A DNA stretch of 64,000 bases. It comes from Chaenocephalus aceratus (taxonomy: Eukaryota; Chordata; Actinopteri; Perciformes; Channichthyidae). Below the pieces are notes generated by a model. That model searched no databases and was not told the DNA's origin. It saw nothing but the letters and a program-made list of their open reading frames with translations. The stretch's first letter is position 1. Each line of letters begins with the position of its first letter. The translations under genes and the position numbers were made by a program. Location: positions 47,501 to 111,500 of the forward strand of contig JAMFTG010000506.1 of NCBI GenBank assembly GCA_023974075.1. The letters run 5' to 3'. Below are positions 10,715 through 23,690 of this stretch, piece by piece.

Positions 10715-12949
10715 TAAGACTACCCTTATAAAGGGTTTATGAATAGTTTGTAATTCATTTATTAATTAAGTTGTGAACACTTTATAAATCATTAATAAGC
10801 TTTTATAAGACTTGAGATAAACAGGGAAACTGTGACCGGTTGCTCGCTAAATAGTGAGCCCACATGTATCTGTACTGCTAAGCCTTATATTGGCTACCTA
10901 GCTTACTTCGTCTCCTTCATCAGCATCCTTGGTATCTGTTGCTCACTGAGTTGATTCTCCCCCTTCCATCTTGATGTTTCTTGGCATCCCTTATGACCAT
11001 TTATGAATGAGTTACTAACATGTATAACTGCTGAAAGGGTACATTGTTTAATAGACATGTCCATTTATGAATGAGTTATAACATTCACGCTGACCTAATA
11101 CACATTGCTCACGTGAAATGCAAAGTGAGATGCAAAAGAGCCAAGCAAAACATTTTATTCACACATGAAGAAAATTAGGACTCAAAGTAATGACTGTTTA
11201 TGACTGTTACACATATTTAAACATGAAAGCTTTTCTCAGACATAAATTAAAGACTTGGGAAGACGTAATCAGACTGGAAAGGCTTTGTGTATCCTTGAAC
11301 AAGCGTCCAAGCAGTCCATCAGGGTGAGCAGAGCCAAGCCAAGGTAGGAGTTCCAGCAGAGAGCCCCACACTTTCCGATAGTAGTTGTTCTACAGGAGTT
11401 ATAGATCTTGCTGATTAATTATAAGCAAATCTACTTATCTATAAGTAACACGTGTGTCAGCTGCAGGAGAAAGACGTTTAGTTAATATGTGGCTCAATGT
11501 TCTTGAAAGCCAAAGTGAATAGCTGCTCGGGAATGGTTGTATTGACGATTGCCTTTATGTGTGAATTTTTGTGCATTCATTCATTTCAACATTTGTTTTA
11601 TCAGTAGCTTTGAAGCTGTTGTGATTTTCTTTGCCACAGTCCACTTTGGACGATATGAGATATTTCAGGATTGCACTTTTAACTCACTTGAAATGTTCTC
11701 ACTTGCTTGGTTTCAAAACATAACAAATGCCATCATCTGTTCACTGGACCATCAATGCTATTTTTCATTGCTGTTGCCACTATTGCTCATGTACACCTGC
11801 TACTGCTGCGCCCCCTGTAACCTCAGAGGCACCCTGAGTCATGTTGTTCTGGAGCCGGGCCTGCACACGGCCATATACTAAACACACTACAGAGCCCATT
11901 CCGTGTCCTGTTATTGTTTACTTCCTGTCTGCCTTCTTCTGGTGATTTATCTGACGTCCAGCACTCCGTCTTTTAACCTCTTGTTCTTTCTCTTTCTTGA
12001 TCCTCCTTAGCAACCTTCATTACAGTCCTTGACAGTGGTCTGTGCTGCTGGATTAACAACGTGTCACATGTTAATAAATTACAATCAGAATGGAGTATTC
12101 AACTAAGCCGTGTAATACAAGTTGTTAGTAGCCTTAAGGGCCTACACAGCTGTTATGCTAAAACCACATCGCCCTTCACTAGATGTATAATGAGCTGCAC
12201 TGAACTACATTTCAGCATTTAAAATAGCTAGCCATTCTTTTGAGGTTATTTTTGGAATGAAAGTAACTAAAAAGTAACTAAAGTAGTGTAACTCATTACA
12301 TTTCAGAGACGGTAATATTGTAGTGTAACTTATTACTTTCAAAAGAGAGTAATAAGTAATATGTAATATATTACATTTTGGAAGTAACTTGCCCAACACT
12401 GCTATTAAAGCACTCAACTTGATTGAGTAAATCCACGGTTCCACTTTCTGAGCTGAGAAAGATGTATTCTGTTTCCTTTTCACAAACACCGTGAAGGATC
12501 TGTAAAATGTCACAAAATGTCCAATTCCCCGTCTGGTACTTGATTATCCAGCAAGTCCTTCTTTTATACACCGACTGTGGTTATGATTTATTGATCTTAC
12601 TCAAAGGAATAAACTGACAATGACAAAACATATAAATATAGTTAAAAAGAAGAATCTCAAACATTTAATTTAGCAGTTGGGGTTCAGTTAGGATATTTGT
12701 TTTGTGGCGAGGAGAGAAGACACTTTTCACATCATTTAGGTATGTTTGAGCAACCTGCAAACATTGTTATCTCATCAGAAGTTGTTGTGGAAATAAACGC
12801 TTTTAAAAGTGATTTACAAGCTTTTTATCAAACATCTGTCTGATCTAATTTATTATGACTGTAGCACAATCAAAGCTTCAATATTTGGAAATGTACCACC
12901 CCTAGTTCACTATGTGTTACCTTACAAAACAGCGAACCATTCTTTAACA
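10715..12949. other. Intergenic sequence with a hAT-type terminus and indels relative to unit 2
   Basis: Unit 1 has two extra blocks that unit 2 lacks, about 10926-11095 and 11205-11490. The region 12265-12405 is rich in AAGTAACT/GTTACT and ends agtaacttgcccaacactg, a common terminus of non-autonomous fish hAT elements. The 110-codon open frame at 11549-11881 is conserved only in part in unit 2 (39967-40356) and has no recognisable domain. Confidence 0.5.
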
Positions 12950-13300
12950 GTCAACGCAGAGGTCAGAGTGAAACATACCGGTTGATCATCAGGACACGTT
13001 TCCCTGTTGAAACCGCTGATATTACTGCGTGACCTTCTGTAAAGAAATGCAAAGGGTGAAGAGTGTCTGTCAGTGTCTGGGAGGTTCTGGTTTCAGCCAC
13101 TTCAACATACAAGGAAATAGAGATTGAATTACTTCAACTGATAATAACCGGTCCAAATAAATGAAATGCTTCACAGTCAAGGAAGTGCTAAGACAACAAC
13201 CTGAGTGACATACAAGGAACTGAGTTAAAAAAACAAGTCTTAAGAGATGAGACAAGGATTAGGGGAATTCAGAGTCATACAAGGTGATATGTTTCCTTGA
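12950..13300 (-). mobile_element. Fragment of the minus-strand LINE found at 21813-23190
   Basis: This about 350-bp stretch repeats, almost unchanged, the upstream end of the LINE at 22822-23175 and its copy at 50960-51315. It encodes the same N-terminal residues (VAETRTSQTLTDTLHPF) but has lost frame. It is also present in unit 2 (41400-41760), so it predates the unit duplication. Confidence 0.8.
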
Positions 13301-14373
13301 GTGAAATATGTTCTACACACAGCATTTGCTACAGAAATGTAGCTTCATGTCTTTGTCTTTATAAATAAATCAGTGACATTATTTAATCTGCCTGATTGTC
13401 CTCTCTTATTTCTGCCTCTCTACATACCTGTTGAAAGACTTCAGGTGAGGCCAATTAAAAAAGATATGTTTGAACAGTTTTATTTGTCAGTGACATGACT
13501 TTACCGAGGGACAATTTATTGTAATTCCAATCCATCAAGCATCTCGAGTTTTAAAAACTCTGGCCCTACTCCAATATAAACACTGTACCATATGTTTAAA
13601 GCCTGCAGTCACTTGCTCATCCTCCCTTATCTTTCTTCGGTGTAACTGAAGCTGCAACTCGAACCGTTTGTCCATAGTTTATTATCCGCAGAATAACACT
13701 TTCTATGTTTACAGGATATACAGCAGAAGCAACAGGGTCAAGTGGGGGATTTGAAAAGAAGTTCACCAAATAGAGGAAGCTGGTATCATACTTATGGTCA
13801 CTAAGTTAGTAGTTCATGTTTCTGGCAGATAGACAGAGTGTGTCCTTCCTGCTGTGTTCACAACATTAGAAAGCTGTGTGACTGAGGCTGTCGGGGAGGA
13901 ATTGGACATTTGGTCCAAAGTGTAAACAATCTCTACGCTTGCATGACGGAAATCTCTTTCATTTCACGAGGAACACTTACAAGGTTTTTTCCAAAACATG
14001 TTTAATGTTTCCCAAGTGTTTGTGTTGTAACCAGTAGGATACCTTGATGTGTGAAGTCCTTTTGGTAGCACTTCATCTTTTTAGCCATTCTCTTGCTTAT
14101 CTTTCTTACAGTGCAGACGCTGTTCTGCTTGCTCCTGCCTCTGCTTACTTTTTATGCTGATTTTCCTATTCTTATCTCTGAAAACTTCGAGCAGCGGCTC
14201 CTGGACATTAACTTATCACTGGGACAGTTCATGTTCGTAAATAGACGGAGGGTTTCAGCCATATTTCAATATTTTTATACTACGGCCTTAGTCTTACAGT
14301 AAGCGTGGCCTAGCAACAGCTAAAGCCTGGTAGGCTACTGCATGCTATTTAGCTTAAGCTAGTTGGTAGCAAA
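13301..14373. other. Intergenic sequence, no gene recognised
   Basis: It is nearly identical to unit 2 (41760-42822), with small indels. A short open frame near 14093-14302 lies immediately 5' of the L2 LINE and may belong to its 5' region. Nothing else is supported. Confidence 0.5.
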
Positions 14374-17300
14374 ATGCCTCCGTTCTCTACAGATGACCTC
14401 ACAAAACCTTATACAGAAGATGGCTGTGTTGGAAATGAAATGCAACGGTTGGAATTAAACGTGGAAGTGAATGGACTATGTTGTGGGAATGACACCACTT
14501 TTACCAGTGTTGAAAAATAATGGAGATGGGTAGGCTAACTCACAGCTAGTTAGCAGCTACAAGGTTCCAAGGAACAGGAGGGCTTGTGTAACTGGGTACA
14601 AGCTTTTTTGAGGACGTTTACTGAACTGCTGTCTATAGTGTGTATTGACTTTGACCGTCTAGTCATTGTTGGTGATTTTAACATCCATGTTGACAACCCC
14701 CAGGACAGAGGGGCTAAAGAACTGTTTTGTGTCTTGATAACTATGGACTGACTCAGCATGTGACGGAGCCCACGCACAATAATGGGCACACTCTGGACTT
14801 AATTATCTCAAAGGGTCTGAATATCTCTAAGGTTGTGGTGACTGATGTTGCGCTGTCTTGACCATTCCTGTGTTTCTTTGAGAGCTCTATTTCTGTTCAC
14901 ACATGTTTTCAAAAAGAGGTAACCACAAAGCGATGTTTAACTGAAATACTAGGGAAATGTTTACTCAGAATTTTTCTTCCACACTTGCCCCTGCTAACAT
15001 CTCAGTAAATGAGCTAGTAGATCATTTTAAATTCAAACATTTAAAATGTTATAGATGCCATTGCTCCAACTAATGTAAAGGAAGTGACTGGGAAGAAAAT
15101 ATCTCCATGGAGAAAGGCCATGACCGTTAAAACAGAAAAAAGAGAATGTCGAAAAGCTGAACGCAGGTGGCGAAAAACAAATCTCCAGGTTCACTTTGAC
15201 ATTTATAAAGAGAGACTTGGCCTTTATAATTTTGAATTGAAAAACGCACGACAATCGTTCTTCTCTGACATCATTACCAAAAACAAAAACAATGCACGTG
15301 CCTTGTTTGCTACCGTCGACAGACTAACTAACCCCCAGTGTCAGTAGCCTCTGAATTTCTAACCACCAGGGCGTGCAATGGCTTTGCCTTCTTCACTGAC
15401 ACAATTCATAAAATCAGACAAGCAGTCAGTGCCTCTGCATCAGGAACAGAACATGTGTTGTCTCTGTGTCCACTTAACATCAATTCAGACATCATGACAC
15501 AATTCCATCAGATTAATGATAAAAACCTAGAGGACATTATACAACTTCTGAAATCCGCCTCCTGCTGCCTTGATATTATTCCAACAGGTTTTTCAAAGAT
15601 GTTTTTCCTTGCATGGCCTCAGACTACTTCATATAGTAAACAAATCTCTTCACTCAGGTGTTTTTCCACAGGCCCTGAAAACTGCAGTCATTAAACCGTC
15701 CTAAAAAAGAATAATCTAGATGCTTCAGTAATGAACAATTACAGGCCCATATCAAACCTCCCATTTCTAGGTAAGATCATTGAAAAAGTGGTTTTTCAAC
15801 AGTTGAGTAATTTCTTGCATTTAAATAACTGTTTCGATGTGTTCCAGTCAGGCTTTCGTCCAAACCACAGCACTGAGACTGCTCTTGTAAAGGTCTTTAA
15901 TGACATCCACTTAAACACAGACAGTGGCAGAACTTCAGTGTTAGTATTATTAGATCTCAGTGCTGCGTTTGACACTGTTGACCACAGCATATTACTAGAC
16001 CAACTGGAAAACTGGGTGGGACTTTCGGAAACAGTTCTAAATTGGTTTGAATCCTACCTAAAGGACAGAAACAACTTTGTTTCTATAGGTACATACACAT
16101 CTGAGTTGATAAATATGACATGTGGGGTTCCTCAAGGCTCCATCTTGGGGCCTCTTCTCTTTAACATCTACATGCTACCACTGGCTCAGATAATGAAAAA
16201 CAACAAAATAAGTTACCATAGCTATGCAGATGACACACAAATTTACGTAACAATTTCACCAGGAGACTATGCTCCAATTCAAACACTGAGTAAGTGCATT
16301 GAACAAATCAATGACTGGATGTGTCAGAACTTTCTCCAATTAAACAAAGATAAAACTGAGGTAATGGTTTTTGGAGCCAAGGCAGAACGTATAAAAGTTA
16401 GCGCTGAGCTTCAGTCTGCAATGTTCAAAACAACAGATAAAGCCAGAATCTAGGTGTAGTCATGGACTCTGACCTGCGTTTCAACAGTCACATTAAAACA
16501 GTTACTAAATCAGCCTACTATCACCTAAAGAACATATCTAGGATTAAAAGACTAATGTCACAGCAGGATTTGGAAAAACTTGTCCATGCCTTTATCTTCA
16601 GTAGACTCGACTACTGCAATGGTGTCTTCACAGGTCTCACTAAAAAATCTATTAGGAAGCTGCAGCTGATTCAGAACGCCGCTGCTCGAGTCCTCACTAA
16701 CATTAAGAAAGTGGATCACATCACTCCTGTTCTGAAGTCTTTACAGTGGCTTCCTGTGTGTCAAAGAATATATTTCAAAATACTGCTGCTGGTTTATAAA
16801 GCACTGAATGGTTTAGGCCCAAATACATGTCTGACCTCCTGCTAAATTATGAACCATCCAGATCTCTCAGGTCTTCAGGGACTGGTCAGCTTTCTGTCCC
16901 CAGAGTCAGAACTAAACATGGTAAAGCAGCGTTCAGTTATTATGCTCCAAATATCTGGAACAAACTCCCAGAAACCTGCAGGTCTGCTGCAACTCTGACT
17001 ACTTTTAAATCCAGGCTGAAGACTTTTCTTTTTGTCGCTGCTTTTAATTGAACTATTCATATCTTAGACTGTACTGTAACTTTTATCCATGTATTTTTTC
17101 TTTTAATGTTTTAAATTTAAACTTAATTAATTTCTCCATGACATTTATGAGAGGGACTGCTCGAAAGTAGGATATTTGGGATATCCATCGTAGCCAGGGT
17201 TTACGATCAGTTTTTAGGTGAGTTGTACTGAGGAACAAGTATCACAGCACCGACGGGTGAAAAATAGTGTTTTGGTAACACGGGGTGTTCAGGTAACACT

Positions 17301-17770
17301 TAAAGACTTTGTTATGGAACGCAAAGCAGAGCAGGGGGCTAGTACACCCTCCTGAGGGTCCGGTTGTGGATGTCATGCGAGCATAACATGGTGAAAACAA
17401 TCAGTCTAAATTAACAATCGGGACGGAAATGTTCGGATTTCCAAAGGGAGGTTCTGTGAATAAATTAAAAATCATAGGAACCGAAATAATTGAACTATTA
17501 ATATCTTAGAATGCACTGTAACTTTTATCTTTTAATGTTTATTTTATTAGCTTTTCTTTTTAATGACTGATTTTAAATGCCATTTTCTTAATGTCTTTCA
17601 TTTTTGTTTTTCTTTTAATGTTTCTTTTATTATCTTTTACTGTTTTTAAATGCCTTTGTCTGAATGTCTTTCATTTTTGTAAAGCACCTTGATTTGCCTG
17701 GTGCTGAAAGGTGCTATATAAATAAACTTGCCTTGCCTTGCCTTGCCACGCCACGCCACGCCACGCCACG
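14374..17770 (+). mobile_element. L2-clade LINE, unit 1 copy, decayed
   Basis: In order: an ATG (14374) with MPPFSTDD; a shortened endonuclease region that keeps VIVGDFN and the SDHS-type motif but is frameshifted; and a linker. The reverse transcriptase follows at 15731-16453, with [62 protein letters not shown] and YADD. The RT C-terminus is at 16462-16845, and a 3' UTR ends aaaggtgctatataaataaac plus (CCTTG)n. Multiple frameshifts and an early stop after the RT core make it inactive. The unit 2 copy (42823-46499) is far better preserved. The clade call rests on the RT motifs and the 3' tail. Confidence 0.85.
17048..17530. repeat. About 400-bp module inside the LINE 3' UTR, flanked by direct repeats
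   Basis: The LINE 3' UTR sequence ttgaactatt-atatcttaga-tg-actgtaac occurs twice, at about 17048 and 17488. Between them lies a module starting tccatgacatttatgagag and holding ctagtacaccctcctgaggg. In unit 2 about 270 bp of this module is tandemly duplicated (about 45590-45860 and 45863-46135). I do not recognise the module. Confidence 0.7.
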
Positions 17771-19929
17771 TGTGTCAGTTGCAGGAGAAAGGAGAAAGAC
17801 GTTTGGTTAATATGTGGCTCAATGTTCTTGAAAGCCAAAGTGAATAGCTGCTTGGGAATGGTTGTATTGACGAATGCCTTTATGTTTGTCCTTTTGTGCA
17901 TTCATTCATTTTAATTGATTCATATTTGTATTGTATTCATTTATTATTTATTATTTATGTCAGTTATTGTAATCTGGGCTTGTCACCTGATGGTTTTTCT
18001 TCCTGTCTCATTCACTTATTGTCAATGTCTGTATTTGTGGATTTCACTGTGGTGTAAGTAAAGATATTGTTTTAATATATATATATATATATATTTATGT
18101 GGCTCAATAAAAAACACTTTTAGTATTATCAATAACATTGAAGCATTGTTTTATTTACAATGTGAAGTCGATCCAGAGAAACAGAGAACAGAGGATGAAT
18201 GACTTTGTCGCACGACAGAACTCTTAACAGTGATCCATGTTTCCATAACCAGGACAGTGCTCTCATTCATAACAAAGCTGCAAGGCTGAGAGACAAGCGC
18301 AGAGACCAGTATTAGAACATTTTTGCGCTTTTAAAGTTTAACTTTAAAATAACTTTCTTTTGGACTTTTTGACTTAAAAATAAATAAATCTTCCCAACAG
18401 TTTTTAGCCTGTTGCATTGCACTATGGTGTTGCATTGTGAACAGTTCACTCATTTAGTTTGTATATTCAACTTCACTCTTCAACTTTCTGAGGAGATGGG
18501 ATGCTTCTTCATCTTTCTGCTCGGTTGGCTCAGAGCAGACAACCCCGCAGGAAGAGCGAGGGCTTCAGAGGCTTCATACAAGATGTCTTCCTAACCTCTC
18601 CCATCACGGGGGGAGGACACCTGGATGTGCTACTTGGAATAGGCATTTGCACTGCTCTCAAGCAGATAGCAGAAGGAATGCAGGCAGATGAGCCTCCGTT
18701 TCACTGGGGGGATCAACTACAGTGCTCACTGAATGAGCCACAAAAGCAGAGCAATTGGGGGATTTTTGAAATAGGGCGCTCTGGTGAAGAAGAGTTTGAG
18801 CAATCAGCACCTCAGTGCTAATCTACAGTATCAGGATGCCCTTACACACCAGACATTCTGTGTCATAAAGAGAGGAGGAGAACGAGTCAGGAGGACATGT
18901 TCTTCCAGCTCTCGTACAAAGATAACATTTGAATTGAATGACCAGATGTTTACAGAAGTACAAATGTGTTAAATAGTGGTGATAAATATATTTTGTCAGA
19001 TCAGATTACACTTTCACACTAAACAAAATAAATTAATTGGTATGTTCAGATTATAAGGTATTGAACAATAAGATATTTCTAATATTATAACAGATAATGT
19101 TACTATCCTTAATTGTCCAGCAATCAGGCAACAACACTACTTTGTAATGTAATACCCATGCACAGACAGACCTAAAATGATGTTTCAAGTTTTAAGAATG
19201 TTTAATCTTTGAATATTTGCCTAACTTTTCCTTTTCAGATTGCTAAACATTTTTAGAATTGTTTAATTTTCCCCTCAGATTTTGAAATGACATAATGATT
19301 GATAGTTGAAGGAATGTAATGATGTTATCATGCCATAGTCTTTTGATTTAATATGTAATGAAGTAAACGTAAAGCAATCCTAAAATTGAAGACACTGCAA
19401 TTTTGCAGATTACAGATTGATCAAATCACAACTGTGAATCACAACCTTACCTGGATCTCTTATGGTACTGAGTTTAAAATGCTTTTGACTAGTGATTGCC
19501 TTGAAGTAAATCTTTAAACTGCAAGCTGGTTTTGATTTTATAATTTGATAAGTGAGATTAACTAATGGTTAATTGTTAAAACATATTATTTTAAAGTAGA
19601 TGTTTTTGCTATGTGCATCTGTGTTTTATGTGTGTTCATTATTGTGCTTTTGACTAAAGATGATCCAAACATTGATGAGAGACGATTTTCTATTGTGATT
19701 GTCTGTGTCAATCATTGTGGTTGGATGTTTCAATCTTATTCTACTCTGTGATGTAATTGATGTACGGTGAGACCACACTCAAATCTGAAGATGCTATTGA
19801 TTTAAGTATTGATCAAATTATTATTAGACTAATGTTTTCAGGTTATCAAAGATGATAAAAAGAGTGGACTGTTAGAGCATATTTCTTCCTTATTCCTAAG
19901 TGTCAAAGAATAATTCTTCCTTACTGTTG
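17771..19929. other. Intergenic sequence with a TA microsatellite and one conserved open segment
   Basis: It is collinear with unit 2 (46500-48635). It holds a (TA)n run at about 18077-18096 and a sequence at 18550-18765 whose + frame stays open in both units (see separate entry). The rest is AT-rich and shows no domain. Confidence 0.5.
18545..18768 (+). other. Open segment conserved between units, unknown identity
   Basis: The frame reading KSEGFRGFIQDVFLTSPITG, then HLDV, LGIG, CTALKQ and ADEPPFHWGDQL is open here and in unit 2 (47248-47470). Changes between the copies are few (L/P, I/S, I/L). It lacks a clear start, splice sites or known domain. It could be an exon remnant or chance openness in recently duplicated DNA; the latter is easily possible because the copies are so similar overall. 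Confidence 0.25.
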
Positions 19930-20700
19930 TGCGTAGACGGCTCTGCTAAGATTGTTCCCTAGTTTAGGTTTCATGTTATGTGTTTAGATAGGTTCCAGTT
20001 TTATTTTGATAGTCTTGTCTACCCTCATGTGTCTAAAGTATGTTTCCTGCCTTGTCTGTTTTCCCACGGTTGTGATTGTCTAATTGTCTTCACCTGGTGT
20101 TGTCTGTCTAGTATATATAGTTCTCGTCTTCCCCTGTCTCGTTGCCAGATTGTCTTGTGTGTTCCAAGCCTTCCAGCGTAAGATCCTTTTGTCATTGTCC
20201 ATAGAGTTAGATTAGTGTATTAGTAGTTTTTGTTTTGTTGCTTTATGTATTCAGTGTGTTATGACCTGTCTACATTAAAACACTTTATTTTGATACTTTG
20301 TTTGTCTCTGTGTGAAGCTGACCGTTGAGCGGCCCAGACCAAGCAAGGAGGCAGAGGCAGAACGTCCAAAAATATAACCCGGCGTGGGCATTTATTAAAA
20401 ACACGGGCACAAAGTTCACAGTCTGAATCCTGCTGTTCCCTTTGTCCACATCCTGCAGCCACAAGGATCTCACACACATACCCAGCCCTCCCAACAGACA
20501 GGGCAACAGAGCCTAAATACGCCCACTCCAATCATCACAACAAGACACAGGTGAGGGGGGAGGAGACAACACAGGACACCAGGTGCACACAATCATTAGC
20601 CACAGACAACATATACTGTGCAATCACGCTAATAAAGTGCCCTATTACCCGGCCTGAAGCCGTCAGTCCATAGTGACGAAGTTCCCTTCGTCACAGTCTG
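19930..20700. mobile_element. Dispersed repeat with LTR-like features
   Basis: It contains a TATA-like tatatatag at about 20112, T/C-rich downstream sequence and ttaaaacactttattttg, followed by a G/A-rich block (gaggcagaggcagaacg). A copy is in unit 2 (48630-49400). The composition resembles fish LTR or retroelement sequence, but I find no target duplication, PBS or coding part, so the class is uncertain. Confidence 0.35.
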
Positions 20701-20789
20701 CATCCTGCATTTGATTCACGCCCTTGTATAGCCCTAACACTTACTCCTAAGATATTTAACCTTATTCTGTGTGTTGACATTTACGACCA

Positions 20790-21347
20790 GAATCGGAGCA
20801 GCGGGAGCGGTACTGCAGTCGCTTTACCGCACCGTTGTGATGGAAAGGGAGCTGAGCCAGAAGGCAAAGCTCTCTGTCTACCGGGCCATTTTCATTCCTA
20901 CCCTCACCTACGGTCATGAAGGATGGGTCATGACCCAAAGAACGAGATCGCGGATACAAGCTGGGTTTCCTCCGCCGGGTGGCTGGTGTCTCCCTTAGAG
21001 ATAAGGTGAGAAGTTCGGTCATCAGGGAGGGACTCGGAGTTGAGCCGCTCCTCCTTCGCGTCGAAAGAAGCCAGTTGAGGTGGTTCGGGCACCTAGTTAG
21101 GATGCCCACCTGGGCGCCTCCCTAGGGAGGTGTTCCAGGCACGTCCAGCTGGAAGAGACCAAGGGGTGGACCTAGGACCAGGTGGAGGGATTATATCTCT
21201 TCGCTGACCTGGGAGCGCCTTGGGACCCCCCAGTCAGAGCTGGTTGATGTCGCCAGGGAAAAGAAAGTTTTGGGCTCTCTGCTGGAACTGCTACCCCCGC
21301 GACCCGACCACGGATAAGCGGGAGAAGATGGATGGATGGATGGATGG
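20790..21347 (+). mobile_element. 5'-truncated RTE-type LINE with 13-bp target duplication, unit 1 only
   Basis: ACATTTACGACCA flanks it exactly (20777-20789 and 21348-21360), and unit 2 has this site once (49483-49495). The + strand encodes KLSVYRAIFIPTLTYGHEGW and RTRSRIQA, then (in other frames after small indels) the family's conserved RWFGHLVRMP region. The 3' end is ggataagcgggagaag followed by (ATGG)n. The poly-ATGG tail, 5' truncation and staggered-cut TSD are the marks of LINE retrotransposition. The RTE/Rex3-like assignment is by remembered C-terminal motifs and the tail. Confidence 0.85.
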
Positions 21348-21431
21348 ACATTTACGACCATCCCTGCTTGAATGTGTTAATGCAGTCGTATGTTGATACT
21401 AGGTTTTATGGCCTGACCTGGTGGGCACATG

Positions 21432-21442
21432 GGGGGGGGGGG
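21432..21442. repeat. G homopolymer
   Basis: About eleven G in a row here, and longer in unit 2 (about 49566-49581). Such runs are prone to slippage and assembly error. Confidence 0.9.
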
Positions 21443-21812
21443 TTTACAACTGTGAGAACGCTGGCTTTCTAAGCTCCACAGATGTGAGAGACATCTCCTG
21501 TGTCTGCAGATGTTTACGCCCATTCCCAATATGCTCATTAACTCACTTTAAACTAGTTAAAAGGTCTATCGAGAGATAGGCTGGGCAGAATTGACATGAC
21601 AACCCACCCGTGCAGTCATAACCTTTTGCTGCTGTGACTTGTGATATGAATTCTCCGGCCGTTGACTTGTAATAAACTATCATTGTTTGACATCAAAGCT
21701 CAACTCTCCTCGTGTCTCTCTGAGTCCTGACTCTCCATTGCTGCAGAAGTTTCCTTACAGTCCTTGCATAGTAACAATATCTAAAACAGGCACTGGTGTC
21801 TTTTTAAGCTTT

Positions 21813-23190
21813 TTAAAATAGCATTACCTTGATTTTATCAACATTTAAAAGAAGCTTAAGCTCAGCGAGCTGAGTCTGAATAATGTTAAAAACTGCCTGT
21901 AATTTAACACCAGCCTCATGAATGGAGGGACCTGCACAGTACATCACAGTATAATCCGCATAGAAATGTAAAGTAGCTTCATCCACATTTTCACCTAAAC
22001 TGTTGATATATATGGAGAATAAAAGTGGACCTAAAACCGAACCTTGAGGAACACCATTAGAAATGTTTAACCACTCAGAAGACAGCCCATCAAAGTGAAC
22101 ACATTGGGACCTTTCAGAGAGGTAGTTCACAAATCACCCACTGCAAGGCTGGATATGCCAATACTGAGTAGCCTCTGCTTTAAGATGCGATGATCCACGG
22201 TATCAAAAGCTTTGGACAGGTCAATAAATAGAGCTGCACAACTCCTGCTTATTATCTAAAATACTAGTAATGTCATTTACCACTTTCATTGTGGCAGTGA
22301 TGGTGCTGTGTTTCTTTGTGAAGCCTGACTGATGTTTAGACAGGATGTCATTTGTGCATAAAAACTCCTTTACTTGTTCACTCACTAGGCGTTCAAGAAC
22401 CTTAGCCAGAAACTGACAATTTAGAGATTGGCCTATAGTTATTTAAAATAGTTGCCTCCCCTCCTTTTAGTAAAGGCAGGACATACGCTGACTTCCATAC
22501 TTTTGGAATTGTATTTGTGCTGAGGGAGAGGTTAAAAAAGAGAAGTAAGAGGTGGAGCAATACAATCTGCAGCTATCTTTAAAAAGAAAGGTTCTACGTT
22601 GTCCGGGCCAGCCGGTTTCCTAGGATCTAGCTAGATAAGGCTTCATGAACAACATCAACAGTAAAAGGAGTAAAACTGAAAGGGTTTTCCAGACCACATT
22701 GTTCAGAGTCACGGATTGGGGTGTTCACAGAAACAGAATCAAATAGAGAACCACAGGACACAAAATGCTTATTAAAGCAATGTAGCATAGTAGCCCTGTC
22801 CGATATAGTGCCAGATGCTGTGGTCAACGCAGAGGTCAGAGTGAAACATACCGGTTGATCATCAGGACACGTTTCACTGTTGAAACCGCTGATATTACTG
22901 CGTGACCTTCTGTAAAGAAATGCAAAAGGGTGAAGAGTGTCTGTCAGTGTCTGGGAGGTTCTGGTTTCAGCCACTTCAACATACAAGGAAATAGAGATTG
23001 AATTACTTCAATTGATAATAACCGGTCCAAATAAATGAAATGCTTCACAGTCAAGGAAGTGCTAAGACAACAACCCGAGTGACATAGAAGGAACTGAGTT
23101 CAAAAAACAAGTCTTAAGAGATGAGACAAGGATTAGGGGAATTCAGAGTCATACAAGGTGATATGTTTCCTTGAGTGAAATATTTCACCC
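21813..23190 (-). mobile_element. LINE (CR1/L2/Rex1 group) on the minus strand, unit 1 copy, decayed
   Basis: The upstream frame (22986-22627) starts MYVEVAETRTSQTLTDTL. The RT palm frame (22130-21813) holds NGVPQGSVLGPLLFSIYINS and the catalytic box as YADY, where the second Asp of YADD is changed. Frameshifts lie between the two. The element is repeated in unit 2 with a better ORF (51123-50266 plus 50269-49952) that keeps YADD. The endonuclease part is not visible. It is related to, but clearly distinct from, the L2 element at 14374. Confidence 0.8.
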
Positions 23191-23267
23191 CCCCCCCTCC
23201 AGCGCGTCACAGTTTTGCCGCTGCGAGACGCTACTAGCACTAAAGACCTTAATGACCCCGTGATATT

Positions 23268-23684
23268 TTATTGTTGAATTACTTTATTAACTATAAGTCT
23301 GCCCTTTGAGGCTCTTGAGCGGTCAAAGAGAGGTGTATTTAATGGTGTTGATCCCTGGATGATGAAATAGTCCAAGTGCCATGTTAGGGGGACATTACGG
23401 AGGTCTTGAGTCCCACCCTTTGAGGCTTTGTTAACATTGCTTGTTAACATGCTCTGGAGCATAAGAGCATGGGGGCCGGTGAAGCTCTTGCTACCGAGGG
23501 TTCTGATGAGTCTGTTGAATTCCATGGTGATTCCAGTGGAAATTCTGTTTAGCTTACGTACGTTGTATTGACTAATGCAGTGCCTCGGGCCTGCTGCTGC
23601 AAAACGGGGGGACATCTTCTTCATAAAACCAATAATATGGCAGTTTGATGCGTCTAACCATAAGAAAGTATATCGTGCGCACAA
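23268..23684 (-). other. 138-codon open frame, unknown
   Basis: The frame contains LNRISTGITMEFNRLIRTLG and LRNVPLTWHLDYFIIQGSTP. In unit 2 the same DNA (51410-51720) carries a one-base insertion (ctggatgatgg) that breaks it. A related sequence recurs at 33228-33330. I recognise no domain; it is most likely part of an unclassified repeat. Confidence 0.2.
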
Positions 23685-23690
23685 ATGAAT

